Source of the DNA: Hyphomicrobiales bacterium
GTDB taxonomy: Bacteria; Pseudomonadota; Alphaproteobacteria; Rhizobiales; Rhizobiaceae
Assembly: GCA_900473045.1 (NCBI GenBank)
Contig: UCKS01000048.1
Location: forward strand, 39,277 to 103,276
DNA: 64,000 nt
Direction: 5' to 3'
Of the stretch, positions 45,531 to 53,161 are shown piece after piece. The notes under the pieces were generated by a model, which searched no databases, was not told where the DNA came from, and saw only the letters and a program-made list of their open reading frames with translations. Position 1 is the stretch's first letter; the number at the start of each line of letters is the position of its first letter. The position numbers and the translations under genes are program-made.

Positions 45531-46088
45531 TCAGGACTTTGGCAGCAGCACCTTGTCGATCACGTGGATGACACCGTTCGACTGCTTGACGTCGGCGATT
45601 GTGACGGTGGCGACGCCGCCGGTCTCGTCGGTCAGGGTGATCTTACCGCCCTTGTCCTTGGCCTTCAGAATGCAGCCGCCGACTGTCTTGACGTCATGGG
45701 TGCCGCCATCGTCCTTGACCATCTTGGCAATTGTCGCCGCCATCGCGTCTGCGGCAACGACGTGGCAGGTCAGGACCTTGGTCAGCATTGCCTTGTTTTC
45801 AGGCTTCAAAAGCGTATCGACCGTGCCGGCCGGCAGGGCTGCAAACGCTTCGTTGGTCGGTGCGAAAACCGTGAACGGGCCCTTGCCCTGAAGCGTTTCG
45901 ACGAGACCGGCAGCCTTGACGGCGGCGACCAGCGTCGTATGATCCTTGGAGTTGACGGCATTCTCAACGATGTTCTTGTTGGCATACATCGCCGCGCCAC
46001 CGACCATCGGATTTTCAGCATGGGCAGCAAAAGTGCCGGCGGCCAGTATCGAAGCGACGGTGACCGTGCGCAGCATGGAGTTGAACAT
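45531..46088 (-). CDS. Exported fasciclin (FAS1) domain protein
   Basis: The 185-residue product has a Sec signal peptide (LRTVTVASILAAGTFAA, cleavage near AHA) and one FAS1 domain with the H1 motif GPFTVFAPTNEAFAALP near residue 80 and a C-terminal H2-like GVIHVIDKVLLP. FAS1 proteins mediate adhesion; the Sinorhizobium meliloti homologue Nex18 is induced in nodules. The ATG at 46088 follows GGAAGGAATAG. An ECF sigma/anti-sigma pair lies 500 bp upstream on the same strand, as for the fasciclin genes controlled by SigK in mycobacteria. Confidence 0.92.
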   Translation of the reverse strand: MFNSMLRTVTVASILAAGTFAAHAENPMVGGAAMYANKNIVENAVNSKDHTTLVAAVKAAGLVETLQGKGPFTVFAPTNEAFAALPAGTVDTLLKPENKAMLTKVLTCHVVAADAMAATIAKMVKDDGGTHDVKTVGGCILKAKDKGGKITLTDETGGVATVTIADVKQSNGVIHVIDKVLLPKS

Positions 46089-46581
46089 TTCTATTCCTTC
46101 CTGTTGATCTCGCGGACCCGCAAAGGCGGGCCTCTCCCAATTTTTCTGGAATTCGCGTTCTCTGCGCAGAGGACAAAACAAGGAACGGAAGGGTGTCCGA
46201 AAGAGTTTCAGGAAAGTTCGTATTTCCCCAAATATTTGATTTTCTATGTTTTTATGACCAGCGCGGTCGGCACAGACAAAAATGCTGCACGCTTTCAAGC
46301 GCAGCAACTGACCTGCTTGCAAAGTCATTTTGCGACCATTTTGCAGGTCATTTGGAAAATGATGCGATACCAAATCCTCCGTCATTCCTGTGCCCGTCAC
46401 AGGAATCCAGCCAGCTCAAGTCCTTGAGCTGAAAGAGTCTTTTGACCCGACAGACGTCGGGTAGCTGGATCCCCGCCACAAGGGCGAGGATGACGGAGAG
46501 TGGGGTACTGCCCTGCCCAGATAATCTCATCCCGGGCTTGCGGGTGTTTAGTAAGACAACACTTACAATGGCAGCGACGAT
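46089..46581. other. Intergenic region upstream of the fasciclin gene
   Basis: It contains a palindromic repeat (46377-46498), an AT-rich promoter-like stretch (about 46215-46330) and a small hairpin in the fasciclin leader (CCCGC at 46117 with GCGGG at 46126). On the minus strand GGAAATACGAAC and TGAAACTCTTTCGG lie 115-140 bp before the gene; either could hold an ECF-type GGAA/GAAAC -35 element, but I cannot pick one firmly. Confidence 0.4.
46377..46498. repeat. Mosaic palindromic intergenic repeat, copy C
   Basis: One arm (CTCCGTCATTCCTGTGCCCG) is of the type seen at the right end of copy A; the other (CGCCACAAGGGCGAGGATGA) is of the type in copies B and D. The core again has GACCCGACAGACGTCGGGT. 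It lies between the anti-sigma stop and the fasciclin promoter region. Confidence 0.85.
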
Positions 46582-47304
46582 TTACGGCAGACGTGTCTTG
46601 CCAACAGCAACCACAGGCCCGGTGGCTGTGCCGGTCGGCGAGCCGCCAAAGGGCTCGACGCTGACGGCGAGCGTGACGCCTGCGCCGAACTTCGAGCGCA
46701 GCTCCGGCGGGATGATGATCTCGCCTTCGCCCGTCTGCGGCAGGATGCCCAGCGACTTGGCCGGATTGTCGCCCTCGATCAACCAGAGTTCCAACGATTT
46801 GGCTTCCGCCTGCTTTGCCGCGACCGGTGTGATTTTCAGCGCGCCGTTGGCGGCATCGTATTGTGCCAGGAGATTGATCGTTGTGCTGGCATCGCCAGTC
46901 AGTTCAGCCACGAGCGGTTTCGTCTGGCTGACCGGCGTCAGGATGCCGGAGGAGAACGTCGCAACCGTCACAAGTCCCGCTACCGAGGCCAGCGTCAGCA
47001 CGCGCCACAAGGCCAGCGAATTCCAGAACCCGCCTGCGGCAGCAACCGGTCTCGCCTGCTCGGCAAACAGCCGGCGTTCGACGGCAACCAGCACCTGTGG
47101 CGGCGGCGCGATCGGCTCGTAGGCATCATCAAAGGTGGTGAGATTGCTCTGCCAGTGATTGACCATGGCCGCGAACGCGCCGTCGAGAACGATACGCGCC
47201 TCGACCTTGCGGCGATCGTCGGCGGACAGAACACCCAGCACATACTCGCCCGCAATCACCTGGTCGCGGCGGGAATCTCCGCTTTCGGGGTTCTGTGTGG
47301 TCAT
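46582..47304 (-). CDS. Anti-sigma factor, RskA type
   Basis: A 240-residue single-pass membrane protein with a cytoplasmic sigma-binding helical region (QVIAGEYVLGVLSADDRRKV near residues 15-34), a membrane helix near 95-117 (VLTLASVAGLVTVATFSSGI) and a C-terminal extracytoplasmic RskA domain (LELWLIEGDNPAKSLGILPQ). It should hold the adjacent ECF sigma factor until an envelope signal leads to its cleavage or release. It overlaps the sigma gene by four bases (ATGA). Confidence 0.92.
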   Translation of the reverse strand: MTTQNPESGDSRRDQVIAGEYVLGVLSADDRRKVEARIVLDGAFAAMVNHWQSNLTTFDDAYEPIAPPPQVLVAVERRLFAEQARPVAAAGGFWNSLALWRVLTLASVAGLVTVATFSSGILTPVSQTKPLVAELTGDASTTINLLAQYDAANGALKITPVAAKQAEAKSLELWLIEGDNPAKSLGILPQTGEGEIIIPPELRSKFGAGVTLAVSVEPFGGSPTGTATGPVVAVGKTRLP

Positions 47305-47840
47305 CGCTCCATGCACTCTCTGAGTTTCAGCAGGCTGCGGCGCAGCCATGTTCGCATCGTATTCAGCGGCGTGCCGAACAGTTCGGCCAGTTCCTGGTAG
47401 CTCAATCCCTCGACATAGGCCTTGCGCACGGCATCGGCGCGGTCTGCCTCGAGTTCATTCATGCACTTGTCGATCCGGCGGCCCTCCGCCGTATTGATGG
47501 CGGTTTTCTCCGGGTCCGGCGCAGAATCCGCCAGATCATAGGCCTCGTCAATCGTGTTTGCCACCGGCTTTCTTGCCCGCAGATGATCGATCGCATGATT
47601 GCGCGCAATCGCCGAAAGCCATGACATCGGATTGGTGTCGCCGCTGGCAAAACGGTCGGCCCGCTGCCATATCTTGATGTAGATTTCCTGCAAGGCTTCT
47701 TCCGCTTCCGTCCGGTCTCTCAAGATACGGACGCAAATGGCAAAAAGTTTCGGACTCGTCTGCCGGTAGAGAGCGGAGAACGCCGCGCGGTCCCTGAGCG
47801 AGACCCGGCCGATCAGCGTGGCGATGTCGTCTGTGGTCAT
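47301..47840 (-). CDS. ECF RNA polymerase sigma factor (SigK/RpoE-like)
   Basis: A 179-residue factor. Region 2 is FSALYRQTSPKLFAICVRIL ... EALQEIYIKIWQRADRF with WLSAIARNHAIDHLR, and region 4 is DAVRKAYVEGLSYQELAELF with TMRTWLRRSLLKL. It belongs to the group paired with RskA-type anti-sigma factors. The start is the ATG at 47840 behind CCGGAG. It is divergent from argB, and the next genes downstream on its strand code for the anti-sigma factor, a fasciclin protein and MsrB, probable members of its regulon. Confidence 0.93.
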   Translation of the reverse strand: MTTDDIATLIGRVSLRDRAAFSALYRQTSPKLFAICVRILRDRTEAEEALQEIYIKIWQRADRFASGDTNPMSWLSAIARNHAIDHLRARKPVANTIDEAYDLADSAPDPEKTAINTAEGRRIDKCMNELEADRADAVRKAYVEGLSYQELAELFGTPLNTMRTWLRRSLLKLRECMER

Positions 47841-47920
47841 TGATACTCCGGTCCTCGTCCTCAACGGCGAACATAGGGCACAAGCCTGGGGATAAAAAGG
47901 GGAGTTGCACGAGATTCAAA

Positions 47921-47935
47921 CGGTTGCAGCAACCG
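47921..47935. promoter_or_regulatory. 15-bp perfect palindrome in the sigma/argB divergent region
   Basis: CGGTTGC-A-GCAACCG has perfect 7-bp arms around one base. It lies 81 bp upstream of the sigma factor ATG and 90 bp upstream of argB. The minus-strand GCAACC resembles ECF -35 elements, so it may be part of an autoregulated sigma promoter or a separate operator. Confidence 0.4.
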
Positions 47936-48024
47936 ATGTCACACCGGCTTTATCTTTGCCCCGGATCATTCCCTCCACGGGAAACTTGCGCTAAACAGCA
48001 CCCGGCTAATTTCGAGGTATTTCC

Positions 48025-48912
48025 ATGTCCGCATCCGAAAGCGAAATCCAGGCAAACCTTCTCGCCAAGGCGCTGCCCTATATGCAGCGCTACGAGAACA
48101 AGACGATCGTCGTGAAATATGGCGGCCACGCCATGGGCAATGCCGAGCTCGGCAAGGCTTTTGCAGCCGATATCGCGCTTCTGAAACAGTCGGGCGTCAA
48201 CCCGATCGTCGTCCACGGCGGCGGCCCGCAGATCGGCGCGATGCTGACCAAGATGGGCATCGAATCGAAATTCGAAGGCGGCCTGCGCGTTACCGACCAG
48301 AAGACCGTCGAGATCGTCGAGATGGTTCTGGCCGGTTCGATCAACAAGGAGATCGTCGCGCTGATCAACCAGACCGGCGAATGGGCAATCGGGCTGTGCG
48401 GCAAGGACGGCAACATGGTCTTCGCCCAGAAGGCCCGCAAGACGGTCATCGATCCCGACAGCAACATCGAACGCGTGCTCGACCTCGGCTTCGTCGGCGA
48501 AGTGACCGAAGTCGATCGCACCCTGCTCGATCTTCTCGCCAAGTCCGAAATGATCCCGGTCATTGCTCCGGTTGCCCCCGGCCGCGATGGCGCCACCTAC
48601 AACATCAACGCCGACACCTTCGCCGGCGCTATTGCCGGTGCGCTCAATGCCACCCGCCTCTTGTTCCTCACCGACGTTCCCGGCGTGCTGGACAAGAAGG
48701 GCGAACTGATCAAGGAACTCTCGGTTGCGGAAGCCCACGCCCTGATCAAGGACGGCACGATTTCCGGCGGCATGATCCCCAAGGTCGAAACCTGCATCGA
48801 GGCGCTTGCCCGTGGAGTCGAAGGCGTCGTCATCCTCAACGGCAAGACTGCGCATTCGGTGCTGCTGGAGATCTTTACGGAACATGGTGCGGGAACGCTG
48901 ATTGTTCCGTAA
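48025..48912 (+). CDS. argB: Acetylglutamate kinase
   Basis: Phosphorylates N-acetylglutamate in the second step of arginine synthesis. The 295-residue protein has the N-terminal nucleotide motif [11 protein letters not shown] near residue 30, [10 protein letters not shown] near 68, and the C-terminal [11 protein letters not shown]. The length and the extra N-terminal helix are those of arginine-inhibited hexameric forms. The ATG follows GAGGTATTTCC. Confidence 0.97.
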   Translation: MSASESEIQANLLAKALPYMQRYENKTIVVKYGGHAMGNAELGKAFAADIALLKQSGVNPIVVHGGGPQIGAMLTKMGIESKFEGGLRVTDQKTVEIVEMVLAGSINKEIVALINQTGEWAIGLCGKDGNMVFAQKARKTVIDPDSNIERVLDLGFVGEVTEVDRTLLDLLAKSEMIPVIAPVAPGRDGATYNINADTFAGAIAGALNATRLLFLTDVPGVLDKKGELIKELSVAEAHALIKDGTISGGMIPKVETCIEALARGVEGVVILNGKTAHSVLLEIFTEHGAGTLIVP

Positions 48913-48966
48913 GAGATGATAAAAGATAAAAAGCTTTTCAGCTGCACTTTCTGTGGCAAGAGCGGC

Positions 48967-49332
48967 TTACCACAAGTCTATACGGGCACATTCGAGAGTA
49001 ATGATATCGCTGTCTTTAATCCCGCCAGGCAGCGGATCGTCGGCAGCAAATTGAATGTCGCCAACAAAAAGATAGCCTTCTTGCGCGTCGGACACCCTAG
49101 CCACCACGCGATGTCTCAATCCTACCGAATCGAGTTTATGAATTCCAAGCTCAGATGTTTCGGTCAGCACGGCATTGCGTATTCCGAACAGATGAAGTCG
49201 ATCATTCAACGAGTCACCAACTTTCACGTTGCAAGGCTGAGAATAAGCCTCGCATCTATACGACCCGTCAGACACCAGAACCTCAGCTTCGTCTGCTTCT
49301 TTCGAGAGCCAACGGATATCTTCAATCTTCAT
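48967..49332 (-). CDS. Hypothetical protein in a lower-GC patch
   Basis: A 121-residue acidic, mostly beta protein with no family I recognise (MKIEDIRWLSKEADEAEVLV at the start). The start at ATG 49332 is behind GGGAATTGAC; a GTG/ATG four codons up is possible. Its codons are much less GC3-biased than the neighbours and it stands between argB and a degenerate repeat, which points to recent gain. No toxin, immunity or transposase feature is visible. Confidence 0.55.
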   Translation of the reverse strand: MKIEDIRWLSKEADEAEVLVSDGSYRCEAYSQPCNVKVGDSLNDRLHLFGIRNAVLTETSELGIHKLDSVGLRHRVVARVSDAQEGYLFVGDIQFAADDPLPGGIKDSDIITLECARIDLW

Positions 49333-49392
49333 GTCAATTCCCAATCAATAGCGCCATCCATAACCAAGGTTTGGCAAGGCGCAGACGCAGCG

Positions 49393-49448
49393 CTGCTGGA
49401 TCCTCGCCACAGTCCTCGGGTTAGCCCCGAGGAGAAGATGACGGAGGA
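49393..49448. repeat. Degenerate fragment of the mosaic palindromic repeat, copy E
   Basis: Only one end of the element is clear: GCTGGATCCTCGCCACAGTC ... GATGACGGAGG, with an inner CCTCGGG/CCCGAGG hairpin. It lies between the lower-GC hypothetical gene and the PEP-mutase-like gene. Confidence 0.55.
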
Positions 49449-49503
49449 GAGTGAGGCCGGTCCCAACCCGTTTCGGTAGCACCTGGGCTCCTCGACAAGC
49501 CCC

Positions 49504-50271
49504 TCAGCGTCCCTGATAGACCCCGCTCGCCTCACTCTTCAGCCACTCGATCATCGCCCGGTACGGCCCCGGCCCATAGCTGATACGCGCGACGCCAAGT
49601 CCGGCCAATGTCTTCACATCCATGCCCGGCCGCATCATAATGTTGACCGGCAACGCCACCGCCTCACAGACCCGGCCGATCAGGTCAGGGTTCGACAATC
49701 CCGGCACAAAGAAACCGCTGGCGCCGGCCTCAGCGTACGCCGCCGCCCGCTCGATTGCCTCATCCACCAGCGGCGCATGCCGCACCGGATCGGAGAGCTT
49801 GAGGAATAGGTCGGTACGGGCATTGATGAAGAAGGGAATGCCCTTTTCGTCGGCTTTGGCCCGGATCGCCTTCACCCGCGCGGCCTGCGCCTCAAGCGTG
49901 TGCAGCCCGCTGCCGCCGACCACCTGATCCTCGAAATTGATGCCGACGGCACCGGTATCGATCACTAAGCCGACGTTCTGCGCAGTCGCGCCAGCGTCCT
50001 CGGCGTAGCCACCCTCGAAATCGATCGACACCGGCAGATCGGTCGCCGCCACAATCGAGCGGGCGATATCGATAAGCTGCAGCATGGGGATTTCCTGGCC
50101 GTCGCCATAGCCGTTGGCATCGGCCACCGACCAGCTGCCTGTTGCCAGCGCCTTGGCGCCGGAAGCGGCCACAGCTTTGGCGGTCCCTGCATCCCAGATA
50201 TTGTAGAGCACCACCGGATTGCCCTTGCGGTGCAGTTCCGTGAACGCCTTTGCCTTCTCCGTCTGGTTCAT
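49504..50271 (-). CDS. Isocitrate lyase/PEP mutase superfamily protein
   Basis: The 255-residue TIM-barrel protein has the superfamily patterns VLYNIWDAGTAKAVAASGAK near residue 21, SIDFEGGYAE near 82 with the metal aspartate, INFEDQV near 110 and INARTD near 148. The KKCGH-type catalytic cysteine loop of isocitrate and methylisocitrate lyases is absent, so it belongs to the broad PEPM/oxaloacetate-hydrolase-like group of uncertain substrate. The ATG is behind GGAGGAAAG. A DMT transporter is upstream on the same strand, 75 bp away. Confidence 0.88.
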   Translation of the reverse strand: MNQTEKAKAFTELHRKGNPVVLYNIWDAGTAKAVAASGAKALATGSWSVADANGYGDGQEIPMLQLIDIARSIVAATDLPVSIDFEGGYAEDAGATAQNVGLVIDTGAVGINFEDQVVGGSGLHTLEAQAARVKAIRAKADEKGIPFFINARTDLFLKLSDPVRHAPLVDEAIERAAAYAEAGASGFFVPGLSNPDLIGRVCEAVALPVNIMMRPGMDVKTLAGLGVARISYGPGPYRAMIEWLKSEASGVYQGR

Positions 50272-50346
50272 CGTCTTTCCTCCAAAAACAATTGGCTTCA
50301 GTCATGCCACAACAGCGATGACCGGCGCCAGAGCCAAAGGGGATGC

Positions 50347-51252
50347 CTATGTCCACATCAAGAGCAGCAGGATACCCGCAACGATCAGCACACATCCGGC
50401 TGTCTCCATGCGGTTGATGCGCTCGCGAAACAGCAAGATCGAGGCCATGAAGGTGAAGACCAGTTCGATCTGGCCAAGGGCGCGCACATAGGCCACCTGC
50501 TGCAGCGTCATCGCCGTGAACCAGCAGGCCGACCCGGTGACACCCGCCAGCCCGACCAGCGCCGACGACCGCCAGGAGCGCGCCACACGGCCGATTTCGC
50601 TCTTATCCTTGATCATCATCCAGACCAGCATGAACACCGTCTGGAACGTCGTGACGCAGGCCAGCGTCACGGCGGCCTGCATCACCGCGTTCGGGCCATC
50701 GAGCGACAACGATGCCGAGCGATAGGCGACGGCGGAAATACCGAACACCGCGCCGGAAGCAATGCCGATCAGCGCCGTTCGCCCGGTCAGCGCCACAAGC
50801 AGATTGCGCCAGGACAGCGGCATCCGCGCCACGGAAATCATCATCACGCCGACGACGCCGACAACAATCGCCGCGATCGCACCGGGTGTCAGCCGCTCGC
50901 CGAGAAGGATCAGCCCGAAGATCGCCGCCTGCACCGGTTCCGTCTTCGAATAGGCGGTGCCGACGGCAAAGTTGCGCAGCGAGAACAGATAGACCAGCAT
51001 GATGGTGGCGAAGATCTGCGCCAGCCCGCCAAGCACCGCCCAGAACGCGAATGCGCCGTTCAGTTGCGGAAACGCATAGCTGGCAAAATAGTGCAGGCCG
51101 AGAACATAGGCTATGGCCAGCGGGAAGCCGAAGCCAAACCGGACGAAACTGGCGCCCGTCGTTCCGAGCGAACCCTGCAGGTGCTTTTGCAGCGCTGAAC
51201 GCAGATTCTGCAAAAAGGCGGCGGCGATTGTGATGGCGATCCAAGCTTCCAT
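50347..51252 (-). CDS. EamA-domain (DMT superfamily) transporter
   Basis: A 301-residue, ten-helix membrane protein: first repeat from ITIAAAFLQNLRSALQKHLQ, motif SLRNFAVGTAYSKTEPVQAA near residue 90, and second repeat from about 155 with GQIELVFTFMASILLFRERI near 265. The substrate is unknown. It is probably cotranscribed with the PEP-mutase-like gene 75 bp downstream, so the two may act on one compound. Confidence 0.85.
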   Translation of the reverse strand: MEAWIAITIAAAFLQNLRSALQKHLQGSLGTTGASFVRFGFGFPLAIAYVLGLHYFASYAFPQLNGAFAFWAVLGGLAQIFATIMLVYLFSLRNFAVGTAYSKTEPVQAAIFGLILLGERLTPGAIAAIVVGVVGVMMISVARMPLSWRNLLVALTGRTALIGIASGAVFGISAVAYRSASLSLDGPNAVMQAAVTLACVTTFQTVFMLVWMMIKDKSEIGRVARSWRSSALVGLAGVTGSACWFTAMTLQQVAYVRALGQIELVFTFMASILLFRERINRMETAGCVLIVAGILLLLMWT

Positions 51253-51491
51253 CCTTGCCCGCTAACACGCCGCAATCGCAGAAGCCATATCCGCTTGCAG
51301 CAAGGTGAAACGCTGTCGCCTTTTGGTCACGGCGCTGCGCGTGTTTCCTTCCGTGCCTTGAGCACCCGGCAGTCCGGCTGGCTTGCGACAACGGGCCGCG
51401 CCTGGAGAAATCGTCGTCATCGTCCGGGCGGCGTGACAGCGCCAACATATTTCCCATTTGCGTCCGCAGCGCCCCGTGGCATAACGCGCCT

Positions 51492-52205
51492 ATGACCCAG
51501 CTCGACCGCCTGCCGACCAAAGCCGATTTCGCCCATGTCACCGACTGGGTGTTCGATCTCGACAACACACTCTATCCGCATCACGTCAATCTGTTCTCGC
51601 AGATCGACCGCAACATGACGGCCTATGTCGCAGCTCTTTTGACGCTGGATCCGGTGGCAGCCAAGGCGTTGCAGAAGGAATATTACCGCGATCATGGCAC
51701 CACGCTGCAGGGCCTGATGATCCATCACGGCATCGATCCCAACGACTTCCTGCAGAAAGCGCACGCGATCGACTATTCCGTGGTTCCGGCCGATCCTGCC
51801 CTTGGCGAGGCCATCAAGGCGCTGCCGGGCCGCAAGTTCATCTTCACCAATGGCAGCGTCAAGCATGCCGAGATGACGGCGCGGGCGCTGGGTATCCTCG
51901 ATCATTTCGACGAAATCTTCGACATCGTCGCGGCCGAATATGTGCCGAAACCGGCTGGCGATACCTATCACAAATTCATGAGCCTGCACCGGGTCGATAC
52001 CAAGCATGCCGCCATGTTCGAAGACCTGCCGCGCAATCTGGTGGTGCCGAAGACGCTCGGCATGAAGACGGTTCTCCTGGTGCCACGCAATTTCGAATAC
52101 GAGTTTGCCGAATCCTGGGAAAAGACGGAGGACGGAGCAGCACAGGTCGATTACGTCACCGAAGATTTGACGGGCTTCCTCAACAGGCTTCTGTCCGAAG
52201 GCTGA
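51492..52205 (+). CDS. HAD-family pyrimidine 5'-nucleotidase-like hydrolase
   Basis: The 237-residue HAD phosphatase has motif I WVFDLDNTLYPH near residue 20, motif II FIFTNGSVKHAE near 117, and motif IV AAMFEDLPRNLVVPKTLGM near 175. The SDT1/YjjG-like order suggests a nucleotide or sugar-phosphate 5'-nucleotidase. In related rhizobia it stands next to dapD; here about 4.5 kb of other genes separate them. Confidence 0.88.
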   Translation: MTQLDRLPTKADFAHVTDWVFDLDNTLYPHHVNLFSQIDRNMTAYVAALLTLDPVAAKALQKEYYRDHGTTLQGLMIHHGIDPNDFLQKAHAIDYSVVPADPALGEAIKALPGRKFIFTNGSVKHAEMTARALGILDHFDEIFDIVAAEYVPKPAGDTYHKFMSLHRVDTKHAAMFEDLPRNLVVPKTLGMKTVLLVPRNFEYEFAESWEKTEDGAAQVDYVTEDLTGFLNRLLSEG

Positions 52206-52343
52206 CAGCAGCCCCGGAACACAGTTTCGACAACAAAAAACCCCTTTCCCGTCAAAGGCTTAAATTACCAAAGTTTAACTGGCGATCCGCGTCAGGCTGT
52301 CTATCTTTCCTTCAGGGACATTGATCACTGAAAGGATTTCGAC

Positions 52344-52859
52344 ATGCGCAAGAAGACTTTGATTCTCGGAGCCGTCGCCGCCAGCCTCGCGCTCACCGGC
52401 TTTGTCGCCCCCACTTTCGCCGCCCGGCAGAAACCAACGCCGGAACAGCGGGCCGAATGGACGATCAAGCGTTTCGATACCAACGCCGACAGCAAGGTCT
52501 CGCTGGACGAAGTCCATGCCCGCACGGCTGAAGCCTTCAAGGCTTTCGATGCCGATGGCAACGGCCAGGTCACCCGCGAGGAAATCAAGGCACAGCGCAA
52601 GGCCCATGGCCAGGAATGGCGGGCAGCCAAGGACAAGGCCGGCGCGGACAAGACTGCGGCGATGGAAAAGCTCAGGGAAGCGCGACCGATGCTGCCCGGC
52701 ATCCGGCATAAGGGCTTCAAGCGTGCCGATACCGACAAGAACGGCTCGCTCAGCCTGACCGAAGTGACAGCGCGGGCCGACGCGATGTTCAAGCGCCGCG
52801 ACACCAACGGCGACGGCATCATCGACGCTTCCGACTTTACCAAGACAAAGAAGATCTGA
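52344..52859 (+). CDS. Exported EF-hand calcium-binding protein
   Basis: A 171-residue protein with a Sec signal peptide (TLILGAVAASLALTGFVA, cleavage near TFA) and four EF-hand loops, DTNADSKVSLDE, DADGNGQVTREE, DTDKNGSLSLTE and DTNGDGIIDASD. The first and second form one pair and the third and fourth another, split by an Ala/Lys-rich linker. Each loop has the acidic residues at positions 1, 3, 5 and 12 or a close substitute. It probably binds calcium in the periplasm or outside the cell. Confidence 0.92.
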   Translation: MRKKTLILGAVAASLALTGFVAPTFAARQKPTPEQRAEWTIKRFDTNADSKVSLDEVHARTAEAFKAFDADGNGQVTREEIKAQRKAHGQEWRAAKDKAGADKTAAMEKLREARPMLPGIRHKGFKRADTDKNGSLSLTEVTARADAMFKRRDTNGDGIIDASDFTKTKKI

Positions 52860-52868
52860 TCGTTATCG

Positions 52869-52896
52869 CCCCGGCCAACAAATGGCCGGGGCTTTC
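52869..52896 (+). terminator. Hairpin terminator after the EF-hand gene
   Basis: A 9-bp GC-rich stem (52869-52877 with 52883-52891), a 5-nt loop and CTTTCT follow 10 bp after the stop. The T-run is short. Confidence 0.7.
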
Positions 52897-52946
52897 TGAC
52901 TGCCGACAAACACTGAAAACGATTATCTTTCGAGAGCGGTACCCCA

Positions 52947-53070
52947 CTCTCCGTCATCCTCGCCCTCGTGGCGGGGATCCAGTGACCCGACGTCTGTCGG
53001 GTCAAAAGGCTCTTTCAGCTCAAGGACTTGAGCTGGCTGGATGCCCGCCACAAGGGCGAGCATGACGGAG
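52947..53070. repeat. Mosaic palindromic intergenic repeat, copy D
   Basis: Both arms are of one type (TCATCCTCGCCCTCGTGGCG and CGCCACAAGGGCGAGCATGA), with the core GACCCGACGTCTGTCGGGTC. It lies between the converging EF-hand and PepSY genes. Confidence 0.87.
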
Positions 53071-53161
53071 AAAATTAAGAGCCCAAATGTTTAATACAGA
53101 ACTCAGGCCGCCTCCCCTTTATGGCGAGGCATCTTTCCTTCCTAAACTACCACCCTGCCCT

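Noticed and set aside
10731..53070. CRISPR array
   Set aside because: The repeats are long, dispersed over 42 kb and palindromic, with no regular spacers and no cas genes.
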